A DNA stretch of 64,000 nucleotides from Silene noctiflora (Eukaryota > Streptophyta > Magnoliopsida > Caryophyllales > Caryophyllaceae), in assembly GCA_009801015.1 (NCBI GenBank), contig VHZZ01003650.1, positions 24,036 to 88,035 of the forward strand. Direction: 5' to 3'. A program made the position numbers and the translations under genes. Shown one piece after another: positions 23,501-36,300 of this stretch. Position 1 is the stretch's first letter; every line of letters starts with the position of its first letter. Under the pieces are notes generated by a model, which ran no database searches, had not been told where the DNA came from, and was given only the letters and a program-made list of their open reading frames with translations.

Positions 23501-26500
23501 ACGAAGAGGTTGTTTCCGAATGAGCCAAGATAAAAATTGCGTAGAGAACTGTATGAAAGGATGGGTACTTCACAATAGAAACAAGAGCGGCCACTTTAGT
23601 AAGCATTTTGCTTTATTCCATCATAAAACAGAACCAAAAGAGTAAAGACCCTCTGGCTCCATGGGAAATGGCAACAAAAAAAAAAACGTAAAATGAGGAC
23701 CTCCTATAAGTATAGGAACACTGAGCAAACTCGACTTATAGAAAAAAGCATAAGCTGGAAAGTCTGTGAAGACCATATATGCTGCATACAACCCCAAGCC
23801 ATAAGGATGTACGCAACAACACCTTTCCAACACAATCTCTAGTTTAATGGTTTGTTTTATCAATAAGTGACCTTCTCAACAAGGGTGACAATCCCCCTCC
23901 CAACAAATGTTTTATTCATCACACTCCCTTATTACCTAAAAGATAGCATTACACTATTTCTACACCGAGCAGTCATCTGTGTGCATATAGATTAGAAAAT
24001 AAAATATCTTCCATCACACAAGCTTCTGTAATTTAAATGTACTACTTTAAAAAGAAGAAACCATTACCTGTATCAGTATGAAGTTTTTCTTGGCATATTT
24101 TCAGTAGTTCATCTAGTGCTGACTGAAAATGAAGCGCCATAAGCTCGTTAGCAAATGAGACTTCTTCCTCAACTGGAACATGCCACTTTGGACTAAGTGA
24201 TTTGTCATCCAAGGAATCTTTTGTGCTGATCCATTTCTCCATGGGATGGGCATTAGGGTGATGCAAAACACATCTAAAAACCCATGTTGACAGAAAAGTA
24301 ATCCAATCACAAATGATAGAAATGAAACAATTAGTAGTCATGAACGCGCAACTATAAAACGTAGAAGTACCTGTACTGGTCAATTGGGTAGTATAGCACC
24401 AAGCTTCCAAGGAGAGATCTGAGAACATGGTCACCAGCTCCATTGACCTGTCACAAATGACATGTATAATCAAAGAACTCCCTATACCACTATATTGGAA
24501 CTTGAAATAGGTCAATAACACAGTTAGAGGCATGGTAAATCACACTCAGAAGATATCCTCATTTCCGGGATAATACACTCACCTTCCAGGATGGAGATTC
24601 AAAAGCTAAGTTAATGGCTTCTTTAAATTTATCTTTGCACCTTAATAAATGAGGACCCCCATAACTTATGCAAACAGACAGGATTTTTAACTGATAGTCG
24701 ATCGCGGATTCAAGGGCTGGAGATATAGAAGCTTCTGCCTGCAAGATTAAGCTAATCATTGCGGAGTTACAAGACCAAACTTACGGAGTAGATTAACTAG
24801 TGCGTTGGTGGGTACCTTGACAGAGAGATTGTAATTGCCCCCAACAAATCCTGTCTTAGGTGTTCCATTCATGGATGTTATAACAGACGACAACATTGGC
24901 TGAACAAGATGAACAACAGCTTCTTCAGGGTTGGCGTGCATACATGCACAGCACAGAAGCCCAACTTCTGCAACAGCCCCTGGAAGTATATTACTTTGAA
25001 CAAACTTGGAGATTTTCTTCAGCGCCTGCAAAGAACAACAGAGTAGTAGAAATGAAGTCTCCATCAACTATTAGAACCAAATGGATCAGGATTGAACAGT
25101 GAAAACCTGAGTGAAGAGTGATTTTGACAGTCTTCCCAGCAAGATTTCCAACATACAGAAGTAATAAGGACCTTCCTCAACAAGAAAAGTTCCAGAAGTA
25201 ACCACAGAGTTAGCACCTTCATTCCTGTAGGAAGAATTGAAGAAAGAAATATAAATTCTGCATCAGGAAAGAATGAACTATGCTAATAGAAACAAAAAAT
25301 AAATAAGATTTTAATGCTCCAAGAGCTACGGATCAAATATCATTCGCAAAATCATGCCTCCTCCAACACCAACGTGTCGTGAATCTTATTCTTACAGTAA
25401 TTTAGCTGATTAATAATCCTGCATATCTTACGTGACACTGTTAGGCTCCAGGTGCAAGAGTAGCGAAAAGAGGCGGCATAGGAACTCATCAAGCCACTCT
25501 GAGAAGCAGATTGCAGAATTAGGTAACAGGTTGTCAGAATTATCTTCCAATGTGGCCATCTACCAGAGAAAACACAGAAACAGAATAAACAGCTGATATC
25601 AAAGAAGCTTTAATGAAGTATAATACAACACTGCTCCTTACATTGGAAAATATGGAACCGATTAATTGCATGGTCGCTAATGTTTTTGGAGGATCATTGG
25701 CATCCAGCCCCAACAACGCATTCGAAAGTGAGATGACCAACAGGTCAATTAATGAGTTCGGACCATCCGAACTATCAGTATTATCTACCAAAGATGATAG
25801 ATAAGTGAAGAATAAAGGCCGACCAGTATAGGCCACTGATGTGACAGCTGTCTTCAACTGGTGAGTGGCTGTCAACTGCAAAGATGACAAGAAAATGAAG
25901 TTAGATCATTAACATATGAATCTTTGCCAAAAACAATACCAGATTCCATTCTAAGATAAAAAAAGTTGAAACCCTAACCGTCTCCAAGGCCATATGAAAT
26001 CTAGTAGTGATAAATGGAAGAACCAGCGAGGGCTCCACGTATGAAAGAATTGAAGTTGCTGTAGCAACTGTTTCTGACAAATGATCATTTTTACTATATT
26101 GTCCACGGTCAATCAGCTTTAACACAGTACTGACAAATGACGATCTTTCTGATTTTCCCAGTGAATGCTCCAAGCATTCATTGCCATTTGATGTCCTGCA
26201 TGAAGAAAATCATAAGCACGTTTAAAAAAAGAATTATAAATAAAAATCAGAGTCCCTTAATAATACAGCTGCCTCAATCGTACAGGAACTCTTACATCTG
26301 CTCGTGTTGTACGCGTTTCTGAAACATGATTACCAGGAACAGCAAAAAACGGTCCAGGGAATAGGTCCAACGACCACCGTTAGAAGGATGATAATATCTA
26401 AAATAACAATACATGTAAACATCAGACAAATCGGTAACTGTGAAGTAAGGAAAAGACAAACGAAATAGAGTAACATACTGTTCCAAGAGATTGGTCAGAT

Positions 26501-29500
26501 TGTCAAAGTGCTCTTGAGCTGAACTGCCAGGTCTTAGCAAATACACCTGAGTCATGTAAAAGCAAATACCATATCATCAACATAGATGTTTGATTTAGAC
26601 TACGAGGGCCAAAAAAATTGTACAAATTCTCTTACAATTGATTTCGCAATGGCCTTGGAAGGAGTAGATGTCTTGTTTGCAAACAAGAACCTTGTGTTTC
26701 TTGGAACAAGAACAGAGTATGGGTATGAACTACCACTATTTGCAACAGGAACCTGGAATCATCAAAATGTAATTATTTTCATGCAGAATAATGAAACTCG
26801 GTCCCAAACAACCTTTTGCAAATGAGGAAAAAACAGCTTCCCAGAGATCCAAAAACAAAAATGGGTGCAAAATCACCTCAAACATGTTCAGATATTTAGC
26901 AAAAAGAATTGGTAGCAAAGGCTCCCAGGCAATGCTGTCATAGTTCTTGATAACGCGAGCAAGAACAGACGCCCACTGGCTGTTCCAAAATGGACAATTT
27001 GGAATTGAACTCCATAGTTCTATACATTTTTCAATCCACGCACTACAAAGCGCAAACAATAATGAGAGATGTTTTTCAGAGTGCAAGACTCTAATTAAAG
27101 ATGCACAAACAGGACTACAAGATTAGTAATCATCCGCATCCTTACTCTGAGAAAAATTCCTTGTTCACTGAATTTGTTGGAAGAAAAAGTTTGACAAATC
27201 CAGCGCCTTCAAAGGAGGAATTATGCCAGGGATTTTCCAAAAGAGAGCTACAAGTTTCAACCATTACAGAAGTTACAATGGGGCTGAAGAAAGGAGGTAT
27301 CAGGCTTCAAGTAACAAGCCAGCATAGCGCAAGTGCACAAGGCACAGACCAACAGACCCAAGTCAGAACCAATTACCTGAACTCAGACCATATTTCTGAA
27401 GCAGAACCCTGTGGGAAAAACCTTCGACATGCTCTGACAAGAGAAGTAACAGTCTCAAAGTGTCTCTGTTTTACTCTCCACCCTTCTGGGCCTGTACTCC
27501 TGCAAACAATATATCTCTATGCCTTACTAAAATCCTTTACATAATGAAGTTATAGTAACGGGTAATAATAAGAATCGTACAAGAAGGCCTCTTAGCCAAA
27601 AGAAACAATAGCACTACTCCATTCCCTTAAGGGATCCCTCAAATGGCAGGGCAGAGATGCTGCCTTACCCCTATGTTACAGCAGACAGAGGCAATTTAAG
27701 GAAAACGCAGATGAAAAGAGAATAGCTTTGAATGATTGCTAGCTTCACCAAAAAGCAGAAGCGCAGTCAATTTACAGGCTCACCTAACACTATATAAACT
27801 GGAAATAGGGTCTTTATAGTCCACAATTACCAATAAGAACAAAATTTCTTGGAAATGATCAAGAACTACACTCTAGTCTTTATCTACCACACGCGCACAC
27901 GAAAGAAAAAAAAATCAGATTCTTGCACTACAATGGCAAGTGTCAACCTTTGTTTCCGTACAGGCCCACAAATCCAACATTTAAGAACTCCATCAATGAA
28001 TGGGGACATGCTTGCTGTTCTTCACTGATGCCAACTAGTCTAGCCAAAGAGCACGAGCATTTGTTTTATCATTCACTCAGCATGTATAGAAAGCATGAGG
28101 TAAAACTACCAGCAAAACATAGCACCTTTTTTTCATATCCAAAAAAACAGAGAAAAATAAAGATAATATCATGTAATATTCTCATCATGCAATCCCTCAT
28201 ATGTTCTTTATCACATGTACATGAAACTGGCCTCAATTTGTACAAGACTACATCAAAGGTTAGGAATGTGCGAAATTCGCAATTTTGTCTATACACAGGA
28301 AATAATCAGTTTAAGGACCAAGGATCAAAATCCGAAGCAGATAACTATCATTGAGAAATATATATGGAAATACATATAATCTACCCTGTGGCGCTTAAGG
28401 CATAACAAATAAAGAAAGAAGCACTCAATTCCATAAACACTACACGAAATGCAGCCGCTACTAGTTCCGCCCTTGACAACAACTCTGGCTATTTGGCACA
28501 ACTATTCGAACAGCAAAAAACATTACGCATTATGTAGAGCTCCTCGTCATAGCCACTGCCTAATAAGCTCAAGTCCTAAACAAACACAATAAGTCTACAA
28601 ATAGGAGACAATTGTTACCTTGAAAAATGCGCACTGAGCAAGGTGTCATAGAGAGGCCGCCATTGAACTGCCAAGGTTAACTTCTTTCTGTACTTGTTCA
28701 AGATTTTAACAAGTATATTGCCCCATTTAACCTAATGACATGAAAAGGAGGCTTATTAGCCGGTTTAAAACATGTTGGAATGCTACGCATGCAGAATGAC
28801 CACTTCACCTGTGCATAGAGTTTGTCGGACGACGCATAAAAGATGGTCAATCCTAGTTCTACAACAGCCTTCACATCCTCGAGACGTAACTCGCTTTTCG
28901 CCTTTATGAAACTGCAAGGTATATTTTACTCAGGTAAGAAGTAGAATCAAACCAAATAGATTCAGAAACCTTAACAAAAAAACACAAGAGTAATCAACCC
29001 TTTTCTTCTGAGTAATTTGTTTGTTTCAAGCTCATGGTACGTGAAAAGAAACCATAATTAGCTGATTACTTTGTGCAAACAAGATAAACATTGTTGGCAT
29101 ATATCGTGTCGAGTAAGAGTTACTTAAGTCCATGTTTGCTTATTTCCCAGTTGGTAACAGATAAACGATGGCCATACTTTGTAAGAGAATAACATATATG
29201 GAATAGTCCGTCTGTCGCATTCATTTGTTTACCTAAATAATTGGGACGAAGGGAGTAACTAACAGCAAACATCCGAAACATAAGCGAAAATGAAAACGTG
29301 ATTTAGCAAAGGGACTAAGCTAAAGATGGTAATTTAGCAAGCGAAAAAAGTACTCCCTCCGTCCCGGTCATTTGTCGTCCTTTTCCTTTTTGCGGGTGTC
29401 TCAGTCATTTGTTGTGCTTTCTATTTTAAGATTGCATTTTATAAGCAATTTGATCATTCACTCCCAATTTAGTCCACTTGTCATCTTACAATTGGCACCC

Positions 29501-29988
29501 TCATTTTTCCTCGGTCTTTGTGCCAAAAACAAAAGACAACAAAGGACCGGGACGGAGGGAGTAGCTTAAATCAGAAAAAAAGGGTTAAAAGTGTTGAGAA
29601 TGTTGAATATGAGTAGTAGAATGAAAAGAATAGGAATCTAGAATTCCATAATAATGGACCATGAAATGAGATATTCATATTCCGTATGATTCAGAATAAA
29701 TGAGATTCAAAAAAAGATACATAAATTAGAGCAACACAAGACAGTAAGAATATACTAGTAGGAAGCACAATTATATCCAGAATTAATAATTAAAAACAAA
29801 AAAAAGGAGGGAAAAAGGGGAACAGACAGGTCGATGAGGGAAACCCATTTGAGAGAAGAGTAAACAGAATCAGGATCTCCGGGCAGATAAGAATCCTTGA
29901 CCGAAGTGAGCAGTTTGGCAAAGGAATCCTTCTCTTTGTTGGTCTCCTCCACCAATGGAGGCGGTAACCATGCGTTGTACAAATGCAT
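11600..29988 (-). CDS. PA200: Proteasome activator PA200/Blm10 (PSME4)
   Basis: I read 35 coding exons, 1802 residues. Exons (minus order): 29988-29828, 28911-28809, 28731-28619, 27499-27377, 27247-27146, 27042-26877, 26752-26636, 26546-26479, 26397-26296, 26195-25979, 25875-25642, 25559-25432, 25224-25107, 25025-24816, 24738-24583, 24447-24371, 24273-24068, 22451-22235, 21714-21635, 21545-21428, 21347-21177, 20449-20281, 20190-20147, 20057-20015, 19907-19762, 19595-19501, 17680-16788, 16089-15817, 15596-15501, 15291-15113, 15015-14940, 13830-13706, 12705-12619, 11899-11746, 11641-11600. Phases agree throughout. The start MHLYNAWLPPPLVEETNKEK and the end DTSSSSSYFA match plant PA200. It is a HEAT-like solenoid that caps the 20S proteasome; the last residues dock between alpha subunits. 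The C-terminus is Y-F-A, where yeast and animals have Y-Y-A. Intron 31 has a GC donor. Confidence 0.95.
13831..14939 (-). other. PA200: GC-AG intron of PA200
   Basis: The donor reads GTAGAG|GCAAGT, the standard strong GC-donor context, and the acceptor reads CTTATAG|GTACG. Using it gives the conserved run DSQVE|VREHAA. The nearest GT donor (CAA|GTAGAG) would drop two conserved residues. Confidence 0.8.
18104..18128 (+). repeat. GAGG microsatellite in PA200 intron 26
   Basis: About six GGGA units. The surrounding intron (17681-19500) also holds a purine/GT-rich stretch at about 18320-19150 that I could not classify; a phrase like TTGGTACTAATT/TTGGTACTGTTT recurs near its end. Confidence 0.7.
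18448..18492 (-). mobile_element. SINE-like fragment
   Basis: The text AACATAATCC..AGTGCCTCAA..GGCTCC matches the inner part of the better preserved SINE copy at 23316-23520 in the same orientation. The head and tail are missing. Confidence 0.4.
19348..19402 (+). mobile_element. 3' end of a SINE with (TTG)n tail
   Basis: GCTGACCCCAAATCTTGTTG followed by GGACTAAGGCT and a TTGTTGTT tail is the 3' signature shared with the 23316-23520 copy. No tRNA-like head with A and B boxes was found upstream, so it is 5'-truncated. Confidence 0.6.
20845..21073. mobile_element. MITE-like element with GGCTTGTTTGGAT ends
   Basis: The left end GGGCTTGTTTGGATAC and right end CTCCATTCAAACAAGAGG are imperfect inverted repeats around a pyrimidine-rich interior, in a PA200 intron. 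The superfamily is not clear; the target duplication was not resolved. Confidence 0.4.
22820..23244. mobile_element. Non-autonomous hAT element, 425 bp, 8-bp target duplication
   Basis: The target duplication CCTAAAAG lies at 22812-22819 and 23245-23252. The left end CAGTGGCGGGCCCAG and the inverse of the right end, CAGGGCGGAACCAAAG, are imperfect terminal inverted repeats of the hAT CAGTGGCGG type. G/C runs (GGGGGGCAC and GTGCCCCCC) follow on the inner side of each end. Joining the flanks across one duplication copy restores the tandem-repeat rhythm of the host array. No transposase frame is present. The interior (about 23090-23150, minus) carries tRNA-like promoter boxes. Confidence 0.8.
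23090..23150 (-). promoter_or_regulatory. tRNA-like A and B boxes inside the hAT element
   Basis: On the minus strand TGGCATAGTTGG fits the Pol III A-box consensus TRGCNNAGYNGG at every position. GGTTCGATTCC fits the B box GGTTCGANNCC, starting 44 bases later as in a real tRNA gene. I see no convincing acceptor stem or D stem, so this is a tRNA-derived relic, not a tRNA gene. Confidence 0.65.
23316..23520 (-). mobile_element. SINE (Au-like), minus strand
   Basis: On the minus strand the order is CATTCGGAAACAACCTCTTC, GGGTAAGGTTGCGTGCATTC, CGCAATTTGTGGGAGCCATTG, then TTGTTTTGGGACTAAGGCTT and a TTGTTG-rich tail. This order matches the body and tail of Au-like plant SINEs as I remember them. 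It lies next to repeat copy 2 in PA200 intron 17, in the same orientation as the gene. Confidence 0.65.
27595..27695 (-). mobile_element. SINE fragment in PA200 intron 3
   Basis: The minus strand reads TTGCCTCTGTCTGC, GGGGTAAGGCAGCATCTCTG and GAGGGATCCCTTAAGGGAATGG. This is the middle of a SINE related to, but diverged from, the 23316-23520 copy. Confidence 0.45.
29204..29258. mobile_element. Short Stowaway-like relic
   Basis: AGTCCGTCTGTCGCATTCAT faces GGGACGAAGGGAGTA. It is an internally deleted copy in PA200 intron 1. Confidence 0.5.
29351..29563. mobile_element. Stowaway-like MITE
   Basis: TACTCCCTCCGTCCCGGTCA and the inverse GGACCGGGACGGAGGGAGTA are near-perfect terminal inverted repeats with TA at both ends, in PA200 intron 1. 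Confidence 0.85.
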
Positions 29989-30429
29989 TTTTGAGAACCA
30001 ACTTGTGTTGCTGTGTGTTGTTGCTTCAATTAATTAAATAAATAAATAAATAAACTAAGATGGATGGTATATATAAATAAATAAATAGTGAGATGAGATG
30101 AGATGAGATGTCTTTCTGGGCAAGAAATAATATGAGGAGGAAGAGGAGGAGGTTTGCTTGTCGTCGTCGTCGTTGTTGTTTTTAAATGGGAAATCAGAAA
30201 TGGGAGACTTTGTTGTTCTTCAGTCTTTTAACTCATCAGAGTCTTTCATTTCATGCTTTGTCGTTTTTCTTATTTTTCTTATTTTTTTACTTTTTACTCA
30301 CCAACTTAAAAAGAAAACCGAAAATCCCCTAAATTCTCTTAGTTTTTCCTCCAAAAGACATTTAACTAAATAAGGCAATAAGTAAAACTTTATTTCATTA
30401 CACTATTATATTTTCAATGAATATATTCT

Positions 30430-30840
30430 TATAATTAAACTCTAATCATTTAAGTAAATTCATAATTATGATTTTTTCATTAAAATAAATTAAAATTCGT
30501 TTTAAATTATAAACTATAAGTTGCTAATTTTTTAATAAAGCAATAATATATTACCGTAGATGTTGCTAATATAAATTTTTTAATAATGCAATAATATATT
30601 ACTGTAGATAATAATTTGACACATATTTAGTATTAATTATTAGTTTCGTGACAAAAAAATTCATTTAAAAAAAAAATCCACTTTAACTTAATACTCTTTA
30701 ATTAGTTTTCCATTTCAAATTTTTTGTTTCATATCAAAAGACAAAAGAGGGAAATATTAAATATTTATGGTGTGCAAATTTAATACACTAAAAAAAATAA
30801 AAACTCTATATACCACGCAATGACGCGGGATCTGTACTAG
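30430..30840 (+). mobile_element. Probable Helitron 3' end (5' boundary uncertain)
   Basis: CCACGCAATGACGCGG (hairpin-like) followed by GATCTGTACTAG just before a host T is a typical plant Helitron 3' end. The AT-rich body upstream holds a tandem duplication of about 45 bp (30520-30607, GCAATAATATATTACYGTAGAT). The left end shown is only a guess. The rest of 29989-31300 is PA200 5' flank with TAAA and GATGA microsatellites. Confidence 0.5.
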
Positions 30841-31302
30841 TTAATAATTAAGGAAATGCAGGTAGCAGAAAAAAGCAGAAAGTAACATGTAGATTTGGGG
30901 TGGTTTCCGTTTGGGTAGGTGGAAAGATAGAGATTTGTTTCTTATGTTTTTTTGTCTTTTTTTTTTTGCTTTTGATTTGTTTGAGTAATATAGTACTTGT
31001 AAGTTGTATGGGTGCTTTTACTTTTACCCTGCTTTTTAAAATGAATATTAGTGAGTTTAGGAATATACAAACACGTGATGCGTTGCTGCCTTCCCTTTCT
31101 TTTTTGATGCATTGTTGCCTTTCTTCCTTTCCTTTTCACCTCATTAAACCACTCACAACCTCCACCACCAATGCTCTCAATGCTCAGTGCTGAGAATGCT
31201 GACTATGTCAATACGTCAATCCCAATGTCTTCCATTTAACCTTCTTTCCGCTTTTCCCTTCATTTTATTTTATTTGTTGCTACTAGGATTTTCATTAACA
31301 CA

Positions 31303-31497
31303 AATTCTCGTTGAAGACGGACATTATCCGTCACAAGCTGAAAACGGATAGTATCCCTCTCACAATATGCAAGTTGCATTATCCATGTGATGCTTCATTT
31401 CACCCCACTTACTTTCCCACTTGCTTTATTGTGAGAGGCTAGTATCCGTCTTCAGCTTGTGACGGATAGTTTCCGTCACAAGCAAGACGCTTTGTTT
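31303..31497. mobile_element. Palindromic MITE (ACGGATAGTxTCCGTC type)
   Basis: CGTCACAAGCTGAAAACGGAT on the left is the inverse of ATCCGTCTTCAGCTTGTGACG on the right. Each end also carries its own small palindrome (GACGGACATTATCCGTC; GACGGATAGTTTCCGTC). It is a distant relative of the copies at 6632 and 9277. Confidence 0.7.
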
Positions 31498-31499
31498 CA

Positions 31500-33339
31500 C
31501 TAATTTCCTCACTTCAAAATCCTTAAAATCATCTTATTATACAAAGCTATATCAAATATTTAAAATAAGTAATGAGTGCTAACTGAATTGATGGTTATAT
31601 GGTTGAAAGCAGTAGGAATTAACAAGTGGATTAAACCAAAATTAGTGTACATCTGTTGGCTTGGAATATAATTATCTACTTTATGTTTTAGTTGAACCAC
31701 AAAGTAATCTAGTGTGTACATAAGAATCAAGACATTTGCTACTTAGATTTGCGAAGAAATGAAAAATTCCAATATCATTCAAAATAGATGATCGGTTCAC
31801 CGCTTGATGTACTCCATTCTTTTCAACGTTTCAAAAGCTACGCAGATATTTGCTGAGCCATGAAGCAAGGTTTTTGGGGTTAGTCGGCATTGGGCTTTTT
31901 AGGGCCTCGTCAGAGACCCAAGCCAGGTAGGAAATCGGGTTGGTCTTCGGGTTAGTCGTTTGGTCAGCTCTAGTGCCGATACATAGGCTACAAGGTTGTC
32001 ACTCTAATCTTCTTTTCGGTTTCCCTCCGATTAAAGTTTAGTTGCTAGGAATTTGGCTAATTTTCATTTTCCCCATATCGGCCCATAAATGTATGTTAGC
32101 GGTGATCCATGTAAGACAAATTTCGAGCCATAAGTGTCTTAATGGTGAAACTTTCGAGACTCTGATGCTCAATAACCGACCATATATATAAATAACAGAG
32201 ATAAATAAAAGAGGCGATACCATTATTCGTGATTACATATGAAGTGTCGTCTTCACTACTTTTACTCTAAGTGGGGTATATAAGAGATAGAATAATGGGT
32301 AATATCATTACAGACCCTTTGACTGACATACGGTTGTACAAATAAGGGTCATTCGATGTGGAGGTCTTTCGGCGTTTACGGTGGCCGTGCCTTTGGTCTC
32401 AAAAGTCGGAAATTTATCTATCATTAATATGCCCCCAATTGAGTTGAATATTTATACGTAGGTTCGATGTCCTTTGACGTGTCCCATTTTGGTGTCGATT
32501 GTCCCCCTTCCCTTCACTCATTTTGAGCCTAAACTGCATATTTTTAGAGTCATTTTGAATGTTATTTCAACTTTAATCATCATTTACCTCTCAAGATCTT
32601 ACGCTGCAGCTTTCGTTTGAATGTCATTTCACCTTTCTTTATAAGTCGTTTTGAATTTCATTGATCAACAACTTTCGGCTATGCCTATAGCTTAAGCTTG
32701 ACAACAAAGGGGTTCAGTTGAGTTTTTGACTTGGAAACTTCAAATGTTAAGTGAAAGCTCATGATCAAACTGAACCCAAGCTGAGCCCGAACACACCATG
32801 ACTCGCCTTAAAAGCTTGTGTTAAGCTCATTATTTTTTTAATCAATAATATCTATTTAAATTATATCAATTTTATGATAAATTACTTAAAATATTAGTTT
32901 AGAGAAGAAAATAACACAAAAAAAATGTTATTTTAAGCTAATAAGAAGAAAAAAATACTAGTTTGAGTTGAAATTTTTAACTTAAAATTGACGTTATAAT
33001 GAAAATAATAATTGTCAGAAAAATGGCATTTATGCATAAATTGAGTTCGGGTTTGGACTCGTAAAATATCACATGTGCCGATCCAAAGCCTTAATTTCAA
33101 GAGCTCATGGAGTCATGGAGTCATGGATAAGCTTGAGCTCAGCTTGACATAGCTAAACGGTCACGCATATTTTCACTTTGGGCCTTGGGGCTTATTAAAA
33201 GAAGTAGAATAGCCGAGGCACTACATAGCTAAACCCAGCATCAGACCACCTCCAGTCCTCCACCACCACCACCTTCCCGGCTTCCCCCCTTCTCCGAACC
33301 TCCCCAACGAAGCAGGCAGTTGAAAATCAATCACATGAC
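31500..33339. other. RST1: Spacer upstream of RST1
   Basis: No gene was seen. At about 32690-33150 there are scattered AAGCTTGAGCTCAGCTTGAC and inverse GAGCTCATGG/GAACCCAAGCTGAGCCC phrases like the subterminal repeats of old DNA transposons. The RST1 promoter must lie here or just upstream of 33240; no convincing TATA box was found. Confidence 0.4.
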
Positions 33340-36300
33340 ATGGATGCATACGGCTCACTTCTGGAGCGAACCCGACTACCCCAACCCTCACTCCAACGCT
33401 ATGCCGTCATCCAATTATTCGACAAACTCGCTTCCAATCCTAACTCCGAACCTAGTTCCGAAGCCATCATTCAATGCCTCCACTCCAACTCCGCCGCCGT
33501 GGTGGACCAATCAGTTCGCCATCTCTGCCGCCTAGTTAACCACTCTAAGCTCACCCACTCCGCCGCACTCCTCCACCTCATCTCCTCCCTCCACGTCACC
33601 TCTCCTCGCTTCGTCCCTCTCTTCGTTAAAGCCATCGGTTTCCTTCTTCGTCTCGCCTTTCGGAATAACTCTCTCCCGTTTGTCTCCCTTCATTCTCTCG
33701 ACAATCATCCCTTTATTCAGGTACATATACCGACATACCGACAGTTGAGGCAATCTCTTTTCCGTACTTTTTATTATCCCCTCTCCCTCCAAAATTTATT
33801 TTAAATTAGTTGTCCCCCATCTAAATTTAGTATGTTAATATTGGCCCTAATTTGTTAACTACCACTGTATAAGGTTGTTATTTTACCGTTATTCCTTAAA
33901 TTCTGTACATAATAGAAACTGGGCAGTAAAAGTGGAATAGAGGGAGTACGACTTAATTGATCATTTTGTATTACAGGTTGTTTTGTGTCGTCCAGAGGTG
34001 CGAGATGAACTTGTGCAGCAGGTTGTATTGTTTGTAATGCATGCTGACAAGTGTAGGTTTAATCAAGCTTGTGACTACATAAGGCCGTTGTTAACGTATT
34101 CTATATCGACAATATCTTCTTCTGGTTCATCGTTACTGTCATTCCTCACCCATGTGGTATCATCATTGGTATCTGTGTACTGCTCTTTGCTCCACGACAC
34201 CGATTCCCTTTTCGATATGTTGGTTGCCTGCCTTAGATGTTTTCCTTGTTCTTCTGCAGAGGTAACTTGCTTTACTTTAGACTGCCCAAGTGGATTGGTA
34301 ATTTGAAGAGTTTTATATTCATTAATGTAATTCTGTTTTTGACAGGATCAAATGAATCTTGTGATTTTTGCCGAGCTCTTGGTGGATGCTCATATAGTGA
34401 AGCTACAGCGCATGCTGAACTCGGGACTGGTACTTTTCTTTCCTCTTGTTGTACACATTTCCGCTGTTGTTCATTGAGTCACCTGCAGCAATGCTGTTGT
34501 TTTTCTTCTGTCAGATGGGACATGAAGCCCAATTGGCGGGAATACAATTGCTGGATGATCTTCTAACCTTATGCATGGAGTTTGAACACCGTTCTATTGG
34601 GAGCAAACCCATTCTTAGTCTATCAAGGAGATTGTTGAGTGATCACAAGAAGCTTGGACTACGTTTTGTCCCGGAGTTATTCCAACCAGTGAGATCCCTC
34701 TTTATTATTCTCGCTCACCTTGAACTTGAGGATGAAAAATTATTCATTTTGGAATTCCTTGCATTTATTCTCAAATGGGATGTTCAAGATGGTAAGCACA
34801 CTCCCATCTTTTGGTTTGTTTCACAAGTTAACCTACAGAAAGTCTAGTTGAAATCATTTTGATTAGAAGGTTAGAAGCTTCTTTTTGTTTATTGACGTAT
34901 TTGAGCTTCTATGCTCTTCTCTTCTGCCTTCAAATACGAATGTTACAATCTTCGAGCTTCTATGCTCTTCTCTTCTGTCTTCGCAAATGATCATTTAAGT
35001 CATTAAGTATCTCTCTTTTTTTTTTTAGAAGGCAAGAAAACTTGGTTGATCTCCTAAAATAGGACCAACCATCTCATACCTTAACAATGCAGGAGGAGAA
35101 GAAAATAACCCCAAAATCCTTAAAACTGAAGGTTCCATCATTGAGGAGCCTGAAAACAATACATCTCATAATAATTTTTTTGCAAATGTTACGTCAAATC
35201 TTTTATCCGTGTATAACTTACTTAAATTCCCGTGTTTCACAGATGTCTGATTCTAATAACTTACTTAAATTCCCGTGTTTCACAGATGTCTGATTCTAAC
35301 TAGTATCTTTAATCAGTTACTAATTGTCACATTGCAGACAAAGCTGTGAGCAAAGCTGCATTTGACCTATGTGAACTGCGTTTGTTCTTCTTTCCTGTCA
35401 TCAGTTTGATGTCATCTCCGTCAAAATCTGTTAAACAAGCAGCATCTCGGTTTATTTTGTTGTTGGAAAAGCTCCTTGGAAATGATCTGGCTCCACTGGA
35501 GTACAACATATTTGTTCAAAGAGAAGTTGTGCATGTTAGCAAACCTGAAACAATCATCTTCAGGCTTCTGCGGCATCTGTGGCTTCAGGTAAATACATGA
35601 TTTATTGCTCTATTCTATTGTGGCTGGATTTAGTAAACAAACCCTTGCTCGTGGAGGAGGGTGGATGGTCGAAGTGTTGGACACATTTTTTTTAGTATAT
35701 CAAGAGTTCTCCCTTTGACGAACTTGTCATGTTAAAGGATTAATTTTGTAGTTGTAGAAGTATGTGATATTTTTTTAACCCTAGGCATTATTCGTCCTCG
35801 ATGTTGGCTTTCTGCCAATTTAACAAAAACTCAATTATCGAACCAAATGATTATTGTTGATAAATAACATACTAACTAAATGAAGTTTCAATGGACTATT
35901 GATTGCAATTCTTTCCTCAACTTCAGTCATCTAGACTTACTCCCCTCTGTTTTGTTTGATGGTTAGAGTCCTTCTTGCAGGATTTACCTTGCGGTTCCTT
36001 CTATCTGAACGTATTTTCTTCAAGCAGACATAACATTGCTCTAGAGAATGGATCCTCATCTTGGATATATCAACTCAAAGAATATGCTTCATGGAACTCT
36101 GGGAGACAAAAATCTTCCGTGTCTGTATCATCAACAGCGGAACTTATATCACCTGGTAAAGCTCTTAAATATTCCTTCCTTCTTATATGCAATCAAAGTA
36201 GTTCCGTTGCTCATGTTCTCTGCTGCATGTAGAGATGCCTTTGCTACTAGGTGCAGTTGTTGCGAGTCTGGTTATGCATCATTCTTTGGAATTCTCTGCA

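Noticed and set aside
27101-27544. 147-codon plus-strand frame
   Set aside because: It is the shadow of PA200 exons 4 and 5 on the opposite strand.
32690-33150. Defined transposon upstream of RST1
   Set aside because: AGCTTGAGCTC-type phrases recur, but no ends or target duplication could be found.
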